Part shown: piece by piece, positions 22,001 to 33,700 of the stretch
Layout: the number at the start of each line of letters is the position of its first letter
How positions within the stretch are numbered: position 1 is the stretch's first letter
Source of the DNA: Paraspadella gotoi
Taxonomy: Eukaryota; Chaetognatha
Assembly: GCA_051294375.1 (NCBI GenBank)
Contig: CM119268.1
Coordinates: 23,086,256-23,150,255, forward strand
Length of the DNA stretch: 64,000 bases
Direction of reading: 5' to 3'
Program-made: the position numbers and the translations under genes
The notes under the pieces: generated by a model
Seen by the model: only the letters and a program-made list of their open reading frames with translations
Database searches by the model: none
Told to the model about the DNA's origin: nothing

Positions 22001-25000
22001 TGGGTGTGGTAGGTGTGTTTTTGGTGTCCATCAATTCCACATATCCTCCTCTCCTCACATCGAAAACGACTCCAGTACTCTAATCTTCTACTACCCTTCT
22101 CAATCTTCATTGCAACTAAGTCCTCTACGACGTAATACTGACGGAGTGCGGGTCTCTCGGCAAGTAAGAGGAAGTCAGTATAGTCCTCCCACTCAGGTCG
22201 CTCTCTCTCTCGGTCTTCTGATGCACGAACGAAACGCTCAATTGGAAAGCGCTGTCAATTCATAGGAATTTTCTAGTTGGAATTCTCGGATGCTTTAGGT
22301 ACAAGGATAAATTGGCCAAAGCGGAACAACTCTCTCTCTCGGTGAGAGTCTCGAATCGTCTCTTCTCTCTCAAGTCTTCTCAGATCCTCGTCTCGTCTCT
22401 CCAGTAACGCACGATCGAGGTATCCTCGGAGGGGCGAGACGGTCCGGCACACCGTACTGGCTCGGCTGTTGTGGTTTTTTTGTTAGTGTTTATTGTGTGT
22501 TGGGCTTTTGGTCCTCGCGTTGGTTGGTGGGGTGTGGTTTCGGTGTGTTTGTGTGGGTCAGTTTGGGGTTTGTGGATGTGTGTGGTTCGTGGGGGTTGGT
22601 GTGGTCCTATCGCTCTCGTGGGTTTTGGGTGTGGTGTTTGGTGCCGTTTGGTAGTGTCTCTCTGTCTCTCTCTCCTCTCGCTCTAAATCTAAATCAATAA
22701 AATTCGTATTAAAAACTTTAAAACTGGAACGATTAAACATCGTCCATAATATTTTAATTTTTTAATCCTTGTTTAAGCTGTAAAATTAACCATTTAACAA
22801 ATTAAATATTTTTTTTTCAAAATACCTCTAAAAATTAAAACATTCCATCTAATTCTAAATCGTCGACTAAATTCCTTTTATCAAAAATGTTATTGGTGGT
22901 GTTTTGTTGTGTGAGCAATGTTAGAAAGAAGGATGAGAAAGAAGTTCTTCAAGAGAAGATTAGATATTTGAGCACTACTGTCTTTTTGTGTTTTCGTGTA
23001 CGGGATTGTTGGTGGGTGGTGGGGCGGTTATGTTCGTGAGGTCTTGGGTTGGGTATGGTCGAAACTGACATGGGGTGAGTTAGATTGTGTTTAACTTGTG
23101 GCGGAGTCGTTCAGGTGTGTACTTTGTTTCTTTGGGGTTCGGCTGGTGGTGTGGAGGGGTCGGATTCTGTGTTTGCGCGGCCCTTTGCCTTTGATACAGA
23201 ATACAGAATACAGAATAAATACAATAAAATAAATACATGTACAAATATAACGATTGAACGATAAAGTTTGGGTTTCTCTCTGTAAGTGAGTTCGGACGGT
23301 CCGGGTTTGTGTTTTTTTTTCTTGGGTTTTTGGCGTTTGTGGCGTTTTGTTATCGCGGATTGTGTGGTTGGTTATCGGTATGGGTGTTGTGCCGTGTGGG
23401 AGTGTGGTCTGTCGCCCGTGGTGTCAGTTTTTATTTGCGACGGCTTGTCTCGTTTGTGTTGTGTCGATGTTTTGCAGGTGGTGTGTGCCGCGGTTAGGTA
23501 AACGGATGTAGAGGTGAGGTAGCTGATGTGGGTTTAAGTGGGTTGTGATGCGTTGTTATGTGTGAGTGTTGTTGTGTGAGTGAGGTGTGGATGTTGTGCG
23601 CTTCGTAGGTGGACTCAAATGATTCTTGAACTTATTTTCGAGAGAGTGGAGTTGGTCTGGAGGATGGTGCTCGGGAGGCGAGAGAGAGAGTGTATATCGC
23701 GAGGAGTGTGAGTGTGTTCGACGCGCGAGTTGTGCAGAGTGTGAGGGGTGCGGATGAAGAGAGTTGTGATATGTATTGTCTCGTTATGAGTGTGAATGGT
23801 TGTTAGAGAGAGAGTGAGTGTGTGCGTGTCCGAGCGAGAGGATACGATCTGCTGAGCGAGTTGTGAGTGCGTACATGGCAGCTTGGGGCCGTTGATGGTG
23901 GCTGAGGATGGTTTTAGTGCTTGGGTTGGTTGGTGGGTTGCGATTCTGAGTGCGTAGGTTGTGGTTTTTAGTGACGTGTTTAGGGTGTCTATTGTTTTGT
24001 GCGTGTGGGGGTTGCGTGATGTGTGTAGGTGTCGAGTGTGTGTCGCGGTGGGATCTGTTTGTAGTGGTGGACGCGAGGTGTGCGGGGCTGGGTGGTCGGC
24101 GTTGGAGAGCGAGAGTCGTTGGGTTGATGGCGATGGTTTGAGTGGTAATCACGGAGTCACGTTGAGTGCGCGGGGTGTGGTATGTTGGTTTTGTTGGGTG
24201 CGCGTTAGTGTGATTCTTGGTGGGTGTTGGGGGTGGTGGTCGTCGGGTTTTGGTTGCGCCGCGTGGCTACGTGTTTGCTGTGTGCGTGATCAGTTGATTT
24301 TTGCCGCGGGTTTGTGGTTGCACGTGCGTGTGAGTGTCCGATGCGGTGGTTGCTCCAGGGAAGTTCTAACAGCCCTAGCGGGAAAATGACAGTTGTTTGG
24401 GCGCTGTTTCGGGTTGGCTGTGCGTGGTTGTGCAGTCAGAGAGTTGGCGTGGGCGGAGTCGGTGTTGGGTGTGGGTTTTGGAGTGGTCGTGGAGGTGTGT
24501 GCGGAGATGTTGCGCCGTGGTGTGGTGTGTGGTTTGGTTGTGCGGGTGGGGTGGTTTGGTTTGTCGTGTCGGTGTGGCTGGGGTGTGGTTGTGGGCGTGG
24601 TGTCGGTGCTTGGTGGTTGCGAGTGGTTAGTGGCGTAGATAGAGGGAGCGTGTGGGTGGTGGGGTTGGTGTGTGTAGTGGTGGTTGAGATAACTTTTGTC
24701 TGACAGACCTGCACAAACAATTCTAAACCAGGAACTTTCTGGCTTCCAATTAAGGATCTAGCTTGCTCTAACTCCAACCTAGCCTGCCTCACTAAAGACC
24801 ATACTTACTCTAACTCAAGGGATTGATTGATTGGCGGTTCGTTGGTAGTTTGGTTCGGTGAGGCGTGGTGAGCGGGTTAAAGAACCGTGGTCAGCGTTGG
24901 TGGTGCTGCGGTGTGTCGTCACGGTGCGGGTAGGTGGGAGGAGTGGTCGCGTGCCGACGAACTCCGTCCCGTGGCGTGGTTGGAGGTGTCGTGAGCTGCT

Positions 25001-25350
25001 GTGTTTGTTTGTTGGGGGGTGTTGTGGTGGGGGGGGGGGTGGGTTGGGGGCGTGTGGGTTGTTGGTGTGTAGGTGTTGTTGGTGTGTGTTCGCGTTGGTG
25101 CGTTTTGGGCGTGCGTGGCGGTGCGGTGCGGTTGTTGGGGCCTGTTGGTTCCGTGAGTCTGTGATGTGACGTTGGTGTTGGACATTTGTGTGGCGTGGTG
25201 TGTTGGCGTGGGTTTTACTGTGTTGTGTGGGCGGGTGCTTGGGTGTTCTGGTGCGTGCTAGATGAGTGGGTTGGTTGCGGCGTGTGCTGAGCTCGGGTGC
25301 GGTGTTTTGGGTCTGTTTTGGTTGTGTGTGTACTTTGTGGTGTGTTATGG
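19080..25350. other. GT-rich, C-poor segments interrupting version A
   Basis: Long stretches of TGTGGTTGTGTTGGTG-like sequence (about 19085-19790, 20450-22020, 22470-22660, 22985-23180, 23290-24340, 24390-24690 and 24830-25350) alternate with short islands that align to version C. Where C has a 90-bp (CT)n run (41330-41422), A has roughly 1.75 kb of GT-rich sequence. Where C has part of an open exon (42183-42475), A also has GT-rich sequence. The minus strand gives long T/N/H/P/Q-rich open frames by composition alone. Confidence 0.7.
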
Positions 25351-26759
25351 GGCACAACCATCATCCTGCGGGTCAAATCCCATTCGACGTCTGACCTTAC
25401 CCAATCAACTTTTTGTGGTGGAGGAAGGTCCGACTTCGCAGAAATCTCTCCTTAGACTTACCTCACGGTTATCACGCGGTGAAACGAATTTAATCGGAAA
25501 ATCATTCACGTCTCGATTCGGAATTATTTCCAATTGGTGATTTGTATAAAAAATCGATTGTGAAAAACTCATTCACGTTTAAATTCATCTTCTTTTTTCA
25601 TCAAAATTGTGACTTCGTGGAACAAATTTCACTCGAGTGTCGCCCTAACTGTGAACTCTATCCGAGTCACTTCAAGCAGACGGATCAATCTCGCCGAGAT
25701 TCACAGAAACGACCGGACGATAGAACCCAACAATAAAATCAACGTTCGACCCAAATCTCTCTCCTCAATTCCTTCTCTTCTTCCATCGCTGATCCACATC
25801 CTGGAACCACGCCTGATCGCCGGGAGCCTTGCGACCAAATTCCGGCAAATCAGCTTCGTCGACGCCCGTCCCTCGAATCGCTTTGCATCGCCGAGTCTTT
25901 GGAAGGCGATTCACTTCCTTCGAGTCTCCGTCAGAGTCGAGTTTGAAGTTTTAAAATCAAAGGGAGAATCGTCGATCGATTCGTCGGAGTTCAGAAGTGA
26001 TTTCGTTTGAAAGGAAGATTAATCGATCGTCGGCCGACGTTGGCTTCGATTGTCGACGTCGCTGAAGACGGCGGTCTGCCTGTCAGATCTCTAGTAGAGG
26101 CATCAAGGTGGAGGCGATGATTATTTGCTTGATATTTGAAAGCTTGGAAGGTCCTGATTATGTTGTGTGTCATTGGTCCGGTGGGAGATTAGTTTGTGTT
26201 TGCGTGTTTCTGTTGTTGGTATTTTTTTTGCTTTAACTCACCATCGCGCAGTCGAAAGTCAGAAGTCATTATATATATATATTAATATAATTGAATGAAT
26301 GAATATTTTTGATTGTGTTGAACCAATTTCATTGGAAGCAAAAGAAAGATGCAATAGTGAAAAGGTTAGGAAAATGTTGACATGGGTCAGAATTGTAGGT
26401 TAATTTCAATTGTATTGGTTAAATACATTTTTTTGCAGGTATATATAAGAAATGTGTGTACAACCAATATAAATTATCCATTATTTCATAAATATAAGCT
26501 ATCTTGCCCCTGACTTTGGACAGGCTTTGGTGGTTTAAGGCCTCCATCAGATAATTACATAATTACATAATTACATAGCAGGTCCTGCAGAGCTTTTAAT
26601 CAAGATCTTCTCAAATGTGTTTAATTCATATTATTCGCGACCTCCCAAAGAAATAAATAAGAAGGTTGTTATACATTCTAAGCAACATGAAATTAATTTA
26701 TTGCATACAGAATAAGAATTTTCTTTTATCTTATTTTCAGAAGAAATTCGCAAATTTCC

Positions 26760-27115
26760 AACTTTCCCTTTCAGACTCCGGCGGATCCTCAAACGCGCCG
26801 CCAGCGTTCTCCCGCCGCCGCCGACGCTGCAGCGGCGAAGGCCCCAAGAATGCGTCGACGCGCCCCTGGCGACGAAACGACGACGACGGCCGACGATGAC
26901 GACGACGACGAAGCAACCGCGACCGGAAAACGCTCTCCGCTCCGGCCACGCCCCTCGCCGTGGCGCCGCTAACGCCAGGGCTGCGTCGCTCGCCCACTGC
27001 AGCGGGGCGGCGGGCGGCGTCGCCCGGCGTCGTGGGACTAAAAATCCGGCGTCAAATCTCCGCCTGGATTCTTCGTCAATGTTCGGTGGGAGAAGATTCG
27101 AATGATAGCTTTCCG
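26760..27115 (+). pseudogene. Version-A copy of the Ala/Thr-rich exon (44157-44552)
   Basis: Same acceptor (TTATTTTCAG) and same flanks as the exon at 44157-44552, but scattered one-base differences alter the frame. The portion around 25360-26075 likewise parallels the serine-rich exon of version C with frameshifts. Interpreted as error-bearing copies rather than separate genes. Confidence 0.55.
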
Positions 27116-27725
27116 GATGAACAGGAGGGTTCGGAGGGAGGTGGGGGAGGGGGAGAGAGGAGGAATGAGAAGGGGAGGGTGAGAGGGGGAGTGGGGGAAG
27201 GAAGATGGGCAAGGAGAGGAGGGAGAGGGAGTTAGGGAGGGAGTGAGGGAAGAAGGGGAGAGGGCGAAGGGGAAAGGGAGGAGAGAGGGGAGAAGGGGAA
27301 GAGGGAGAAGGGGGAGGAGAGAAGGAGAGAGGGGTAGAGGGTAGGAGGAGAGGGGGAGGGGAAGAGGGGGAAGGAAAGGAGGGGGAGGGAGAAGGGAAGG
27401 GAGAAGAAGGGGAGGTGGGGAGAAGGAGGGGTAGAGGGTAGGAGGAGAGGGGGAGGGAAGGGGGAAGGAAAGAGGGGGAGGGAGAAGGGAAGGGGAAGAA
27501 AGGGAGAGGGGAGGGAGAAGGGTAGGGAGAGAGGGAGGGGTAGAGGGTAGGAGGAGAGGGGGAGGGGAGAGGAGAAGAAAGGGGGAGAAGAGGGAGAGGG
27601 GGAATGGGAGAGGGAGAAGGGGGGGGAGGGGTAGAGGTAGGATGGAGAGGGGGAGGAGGGGGAGGAGAAAGGGAAAGGGACAAGAAGGGGGGAGAAGGGG
27701 AGTGAGGGAGGAAGAGAGGGGCAAG
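27116..27725. repeat. Polypurine minisatellite (version A)
   Basis: About 600 bases of nearly pure A/G with GGGTAGAGGGTAGGAGGAGA recurring roughly every 105-115 bp. The open frames rich in L/P/S on the minus strand are compositional. Version B carries the same tract at 38786-39410 and version C a longer one at 44545-45716. Confidence 0.85.
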
Positions 27726-28015
27726 GAGAGATGATTAAAAGAGAGTCATAGAAAAAATTCAAAGTTTAATTATTTGAATTAAAAATTAAGAGATGCCGAA
27801 AATTATTTATTAGTCGGGTATTACAGAAATAGTTTTTTATAGTTCAACATCTGTGGTGTTTGAAAATAACACTGATTCGATGGAAATATGATTAATTGGG
27901 AAATTCTATGACTTCCCCTGTGCTGGCATCAAGAGATAAAGAAATTTGGAAAAGATCCTAAACTGTATTTTTCCAGATTGGTTCCAATGCCAAAACTGTA
28001 TAACTTTTTTTTCAG

Positions 28016-28134
28016 GTTCCGGAACAGCTCCGGCGAACCGGAAATTCGATGGACTGAAGAAAAATGAGGATGAGAAAGCTCGGCGCCGGTTTTTTTCTTC
28101 CAATTTGACATCCGAAAAGATTCAGAGAAGGAAG
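28016..28134 (+). CDS. Version-A copy of a short Lys/Arg-rich exon, intact frame
   Basis: Acceptor TTTTTTCAG, then a 119-nt frame in phase 1 containing NRKFDGLKKNEDEKARRRFF and SSNLTSEKIQRRK, then AAG/GTCGAG. It is the counterpart of 45983-46098, where a 2-nt loss breaks the frame. It probably belongs between the Ala/Thr-rich exon and the KIM exon of the phosphatase gene. Confidence 0.5.
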
Positions 28135-28238
28135 GTCGAGAAGAGGAGAAGGAGAGGAAGAGAGGGAGGGGGAGGAAGGGAAGGGAAGAGAGGGAGGAAG
28201 AGAGGGAAGAGAAAGGAGAGAGAAGGGAGAAAGAGAAA

Positions 28239-28263
28239 NNNNNNNNNNNNNNNNNNNNNNNNN
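28239..28263. other. Assembly gap (25 N)
   Basis: Exactly 25 N. The sequences on either side belong to redundant versions of the same locus. Confidence 0.99.
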
Positions 28264-28583
28264 GAGAAGAGAAAGAGATAAGATAGAGAAGAAAGAAGAA
28301 TTGATAATTCTTATCATTTGGTCATTAGAACCATAACGAGTATATAAATAATGAAATGAAATGAACCAAAAAGAAATGAAATGAAATGATATGAACCCAA
28401 AGAACTAAAATGAAAATAAAAGAAAATAAAGGATATGAAATTGAAATGAAATACAAAATGAATTGTAGATCCTTCATTTATTCTCTCATTTTCATAATAT
28501 GCTCTCTCTCTCTCTATCTCTTTCTCCCTCCTCTTTATTTCTCCCTCTCTTTCTCCCTCTCCTTCATTCCCTCCCTCTCTTCC

Positions 28584-28660
<77 letters not shown>

Positions 28661-28958
28661 GACCGCTCACACATTGATGCATCTTCGATTTCCATTCAAG
28701 ACAGTTGAAGCTTTCATTCATTATTCTAGGATCGCGATGACTCTCTCTCTCTCTTACTCTCTCTTTCCCTTCTCTTTCTCTCTCTCTCTCTCTCTTACTC
28801 TCTCTTTCTCTCTCTCTCTCACTTACTCTCTCTCCCCTTCTCTCTGCTCTCTCTCTCTCTCTTTCTCTTCTCTCACTTACTCTCTCCCTCTCTCTCTCTT
28901 CTCTCTCACTACTCTCCTCTCTCCTTCTTCTTCTCTCTTCTCTCTCTCCTCTCTCTCT

Positions 28959-28997
<39 letters not shown>

Positions 28998-29017
28998 CGC
29001 TTCTAGAAGACGTTCGA

Positions 29018-29050
29018 ACCGGAAGTAATGTCACGTGACCGGCTCCACCA
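29018..29050 (+). promoter_or_regulatory. ETS site plus GTCACGTGAC palindrome upstream of an ATG
   Basis: ACCGGAAGT at 29018-29026 matches the ETS/GABP consensus. GTCACGTGAC at 29030-29039 is a perfect E-box palindrome of the USF/TFE (CLEAR) type. Eleven bases later comes CCACCAATGG with ATG at 29051. Version A carries the same two sites (17292-17312) but its ATG is altered. Such paired sites are typical near animal transcription starts; promoter function is inferred. Confidence 0.5.
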
Positions 29051-29170
29051 ATGGGAAACGAGATGCAGCAGCAGCAAATGCACTTGCCGCAGCAGGAAAA
29101 GCAGGAGAACGCTGCGACGACGCAGCCTCGTTTCCGCTCTTCGACTGTTGGAGGAAAAAAAAGTCGTTGA
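29051..29170 (+). CDS. Possible first coding exon, Gln-rich
   Basis: From the good-context ATG the frame reads MGNEMQQQQMHLPQQEKQEN, then AATTQPRFRSSTVGG, and stops just past an A8 run. If that run had seven A, the frame would extend to AATTT/GTAGTC in phase 2, which matches the phase of the serine-rich exon at 42183. It could therefore be exon 1 of the phosphatase gene. This is speculative and rests on one homopolymer correction. Confidence 0.3.
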   Translation: MGNEMQQQQMHLPQQEKQENAATTQPRFRSSTVGGKKSR

Positions 29171-30759
29171 TAGAAAGAATTTGTAGTCGTCGTCGTCGTC
29201 GTCGTCATTGTTATCATCATTGTTGTCATTATTGACATTATCATTGTCATCGTTGATTTCGTAGTCATCATCGTCACTATTGTCATCATTGTCAACGTCA
29301 TAATCAATTTCATTGTCATCTTCCATCTTCATCATCTTTTTTTTTTGTCGCTGTCATCACCGTTATAATTATCATCATAGTTATCGATGTCATTGTTGCT
29401 TTTGTCATTGTTGTCATTTTTGTCATTGTCGTCGTCATCGTCATCTTCATCGTCGTCTCTGTCGTCGTCGTCGTCATCGTCGAGTGGAAATCTCGAATGT
29501 TGAGGCTGACGGAAGTGAAAGACTTTTTTGTGAATGGAAGAGAGAGAGAGAGATAGATAGCGAGAGGGAGAGAGAGAGAGATTGCGTGGGTTGTATTCAT
29601 TACATCTCTCTCTCTCTCTCTCTCTCTCTCTATTCATCGTCGGGAGTGAGAAGTTCCCTTCTCACCGATTGCGGGTGACGAGAGTCCCCGCGCTCTTGTC
29701 TTCATTGTCCCGTTCCCAGGTGAACCGTTCCCCTCCCTAAAGAGTGGATTGAAAGGGGCGAATCGACCTTTAATTGTAGAGATATTTACGTAAGTTAATA
29801 AATTTAAATTTATTAAAAACAATGATTTTACTTGTTATTGGATTTAAGAAAAAATCTTTGGTTCTTGTTATGAAATATTGGTACGAAAGCTACCAACATT
29901 ATAAAAATAATATTATTTACATTTCATTATGTTACGCATTATACTTAACAAGGTTCTTATTATTTGTGAAGACATCACACAATACAAGAGGTCGAAACAT
30001 GTCCAGATTATTTGTCGTTGTTGGCCTACTTTTTTTTCTTTTCCTAAATTCGAAGCGGGACGGAGGGCGCAAGCGAAAAGAGAATTAAAACCACAGTTTC
30101 TACCAATGCAAAGCAAAATCATAATATTTTAAAAAAAATTAACACTGGGGTGTTCTTTGTTTCTGTTCTTTTGTCTTTGTTCTTTCTTTCCTTTTATCTT
30201 TCTTTCTCTGACGCTACTGATGGAGACGCATGAAGGGGAAGATGGAGAGTGTGGGAGAAGAGGGACATTAAGAGAGAGAGGTGTAGGGGTGGGTGGGATG
30301 TCTTGTTTGTGTGTGTTGAGGGTTGGTCTGTGGTGGTCTTTTCTTTCGTTTTGTCTTGTCTGTGTGTTCTTTTCCTTTCTTTGTTTTTTTTTTATTTTTT
30401 CTTTTTTTCTTTCTTTTTTCTTTCTTTGAGCTGTTCTTTCAACTTTCTTTCACTTACAAAAATTTTTCTCTAATCACCCAATAAGTCATACCATATCATG
30501 CTAATATCATACAAACGTTTCATTTCAGCAGTGGGGAGTTGAGCATGGGGGCGCCAGGCGGAGGCGATGCGGCGCGTTCGTTTCAAAAATTTGCAAGGTG
30601 CAAACAGTCCATCTCAACGTACTGGCGGATGCAGTAAGTCTGCCAAGGTAGCAGATGGCACTCTGGCGGTGTTTGCACCCGAGAACTTTCCGGTTCCAAG
30701 GAGAGGAAGGAACGGATTTTTCGCCTTGAAGCTACGAAACCAGCGCAGACGATAACGAG

Positions 30760-33700
30760 GCGGGTCATCTTATTCTGTCTGTGTCTCTCTTCTCTCGGTT
30801 TCGGTTCGATGTCGCGTCTTGTTGGTCGGTAGTGTTCGGTCGTCTGGTGCGGTTCGGTGTGTTATATTGGTAGGGTGTTAGTGGGGGGGGTCTGTCGTAG
30901 TGTTGGTGTCGGTGGCTTCGGATCGGGGGTTATTGATGCTGGGTGCTGATTGTTCTCGGGTGGTTGGTACGTGGGTCGTTGAGGGTGTGCGCTGTGTTTT
31001 GTTTTGCTCGTCTTCATGTGTTTAGGTTCGTGAGATGGAGTTGTCAGTGTGTGTCTGGTGCGTGTGTGTCTTCTGACTAGTCCGTTGTCTCGTGCCGGTG
31101 ACTGTCTTCTTCTGAGTAGTCTTAGTTTTGCGGTTCTTGATTTTCTTGTGGATTGTTATGTGTTTTTTCTTTCTTTTCTGCGAGAGATTCGGATTTTGGT
31201 TAGCTTTGACATTTGGTGGTTATTGGTTTTGAGGATGATTGCGTTGTTGTAGTCTTATCTTTCTTGTCTTAGGAGTCGTTAGAGGTCTTTCTTATGTGGA
31301 AGGAGAGAGGTAAGAGAGCTGGTGGTGTGGGGAGAGGGGGGATTCGTGGGTAATTGAGATAAGTGTGGTTGTTATCGTTTGTTTGTGGTGAGGATGATTG
31401 ATTGGGTTTGTCTCTCGTCTGTATGACTTCTGGGGTCTGGTGTGGGCTTTGGTTGAGTCCGATTTCTGTTTCTTTTTTATCTTGATATCACTTATGATAC
31501 TTGGTCTCTGTTTCTTTCGTTGATCTTTTCTCCATATTCTTCAGTTTGCGATGTGCTCTTTTTTCTTTTTTCTTTTTTGTTCTTTTCAGATCTTTGAGCT
31601 TTTTTTTCAATATCATTTTGTTCTGCCCATTCATGATTGTTTCTTTTTTTGCTGCTCGACACACGTGAACAGGGACAGAGGATGAACTGATCTTTCGCTC
31701 TGCGCGTCGAGGGTGTCTCACTCCGTGGGGGGAGACGGGTCCGAGCTCTCGGGAACAATCGTTAGAGGTAGTTCCTTGCTTCAATACAAACGCGCATTGA
31801 GAAATTTTCCTTCACGGAGAGGTCGTTCCCTTCCACGTCGTCGCCGAACCCTCAAAGCTCCAGCATTCATTAGAGACCAAGTCAGAAAAGCGACACTGTG
31901 TTCGTTTTGGAGTTGAGCCAAGGTATAGCAAACAGCTTAATTTATAAAATGTGGTTGGTATAGGGCGGATCTCTGAGTGGGCATGGCGTAGAGAAATAAG
32001 ACGACGCTTGATTGGCTTAGATTAGCCGAAGTAAGGAGACGTCCCGGAGCGGTCGCGCGCGTAAGAGGGAGTTATACCGGGGTGAACGAAGCCATGTGAG
32101 TGCTTACCACTAGGGAGCTACGGATCGGAGTGCGTGTTGGGCTTGGTGCTGGTAGAGGGTTGTGGGTTGTGTTGGTGGTGTGTGGGTTGTGTTGGAGTGT
32201 TCAGGTTGGTCTGGGTTGGGGTGGGTGTGTGTTGGTTTTGCGTATGTGTGCGGAGCGCTCGTGGTGGTGTGTGTTGGGTGGTGGTAGGGAAGCCGTTGTT
32301 TGACGGGAGTTTGGTGTGATGTGGGGTAGGGGGGTGGTGTGTGGTTGTGTTTGTTGTGGTTTTGGTTAGTGGTCTGTGTGGTGTGGTGGGACGGTGTGCG
32401 GTGTGTTGGGTTTGCGGTCGTGGTGTCGGTAGGTCTTGCTCATCGTATCCTCATCGTCGTACAAGAAATCGGGGCTTCTCTTCAGGAGGACAGCATAGGA
32501 GAGACTCGTCCAAGCCAGTCATCTTCTAGTGGTTCGGGCGGTTCGATAGCTCGCTGAGTGGTATGGGTTTCTGTGGTGTTGTGTGGGATGGTGTGCGGTG
32601 GTGGGGAGGTGCGTTTGTTACTTGCGTGTGGCTCGGTGATGTGGGTGGGTGGTTGGTGTTGTTTGTGTATTGTTGGCTGTGTTTATGCTGCGGTGGTCGA
32701 GGGACGGTTCTATCAAGCATGGTTCTGGTTTGTTTGTGGTGTTGTTTGTTGGCGTGGTGTGGGAGTTTGTGTTTTGTTGGGTGTGGGTGTGGTTGTTTCT
32801 GGTCGGGTTGTTGGTTGTTGGGTGGGTGTTTTGTGCGTGGGGCGTGTTGTTATGGTTTGGTGTTTATGCTCGTGTGGTTGGTGTGTGTGTTGTGTGTGTG
32901 GAGGTTTGTTTGTGTGAGGTTTGTGTTGTTGTGTTGAGTGGTTGGTGGTCTGTGTGGCGGTGCGTATTTTGGTTGGTTGTGTGGTTGTGGTGGTGGTGGC
33001 GTGTGGGTGTGGTGGTTGAGTTTTGTGTGTGTTGGGTTTGTTGTTTTTTTGGGGTTTGTGTGTGGTGAGAGGGTGGTTGTGGGTGGGGTGCTGTGATGGT
33101 GGGTTTATGTGGTTGTCGTGGGTTTGTGTCGGTGGTGTGGGTTCGGCTGGGTGGTTCTGCGTTCGTTGCGTCGGTCGTTTGGGTGGCTTGTTGGTGTGCG
33201 GGGTTGTTGGTTGTGTGTTGTTCGCGTGCGAGTGTATTTGTTGTTCGGTCGTTGGTGTTGTGGGTGGTTGTGTGGGTGTCGTTTGTTGTTCTTCTGTGTG
33301 GGGTGTCTGGTGTCGGTTGGTGTGGGGTTGTTGTTGGGGTTGTGTGTTTTTTTGTGGTGGTGGTGGTGTTTGGTGTGTGTTTGTTTTGTGGTCGTGTTTT
33401 CGTTTGGTGTGGTTTGGTTTTGTGTGGTGTTCCTTGTTGTGTTGGGGTGTAGGTGGGGGTTTTGTTGGTGCGTGTTTGGGTTGTTGGGTGCGTATGGTGG
33501 TTGGTGTGTGATTGGTTGCTTGTGGGTGTTGTGTTTGGGGTTGGTTGTGTTGTGTGTTGGGTTCGGGCGTGGTTGTTGTGTTTGATTGGTGTGGGTTGTG
33601 TTTTGCTGGTGTGTGGTGGTTGTGTGTTGTTGGTGGTGGCGTGTTGGTGTGGTGGTGGTTGTTGTTGTGGTTGTGTGGTGTGGGTGTGGTAGGTGTGTTT

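Larger units (their letters stand above)
16541..28238. repeat. Version A of the triplicated locus
   Basis: Begins near TTCTTATCATTTGGTCAT, which reappears in version B at about 28310, and runs to the first 25-N gap. Against version B, 16541-18450 shows mostly one-base insertions and deletions. From 18453 to 25377 it reads as identical to 30133-37057 at a constant offset of 11680. From 26141 to about 27200 it is nearly identical at an offset of 11670. It contains copies of exon sequence that is intact in version C but disrupted here. Most likely a redundant long-read rendering of the same locus. Confidence 0.75.

Noticed and set aside
21033-22110. Long minus-strand open frames (308 and 341 codons) rich in Thr, Asn, His, Pro and Gln
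   Set aside because: They lie in C/A-rich complement of GT-rich sequence, where stop codons are rare by composition. They have no domain, splice or codon signal, and the interval is absent from version C. The twins at 32713-33790 are the same sequence.
27038-27762. Proline/serine/leucine-rich minus-strand open frames
   Set aside because: They are translations of the polypurine minisatellite in all frames. The same applies to 38301-39395, 44463-45704 and 60804-61331.
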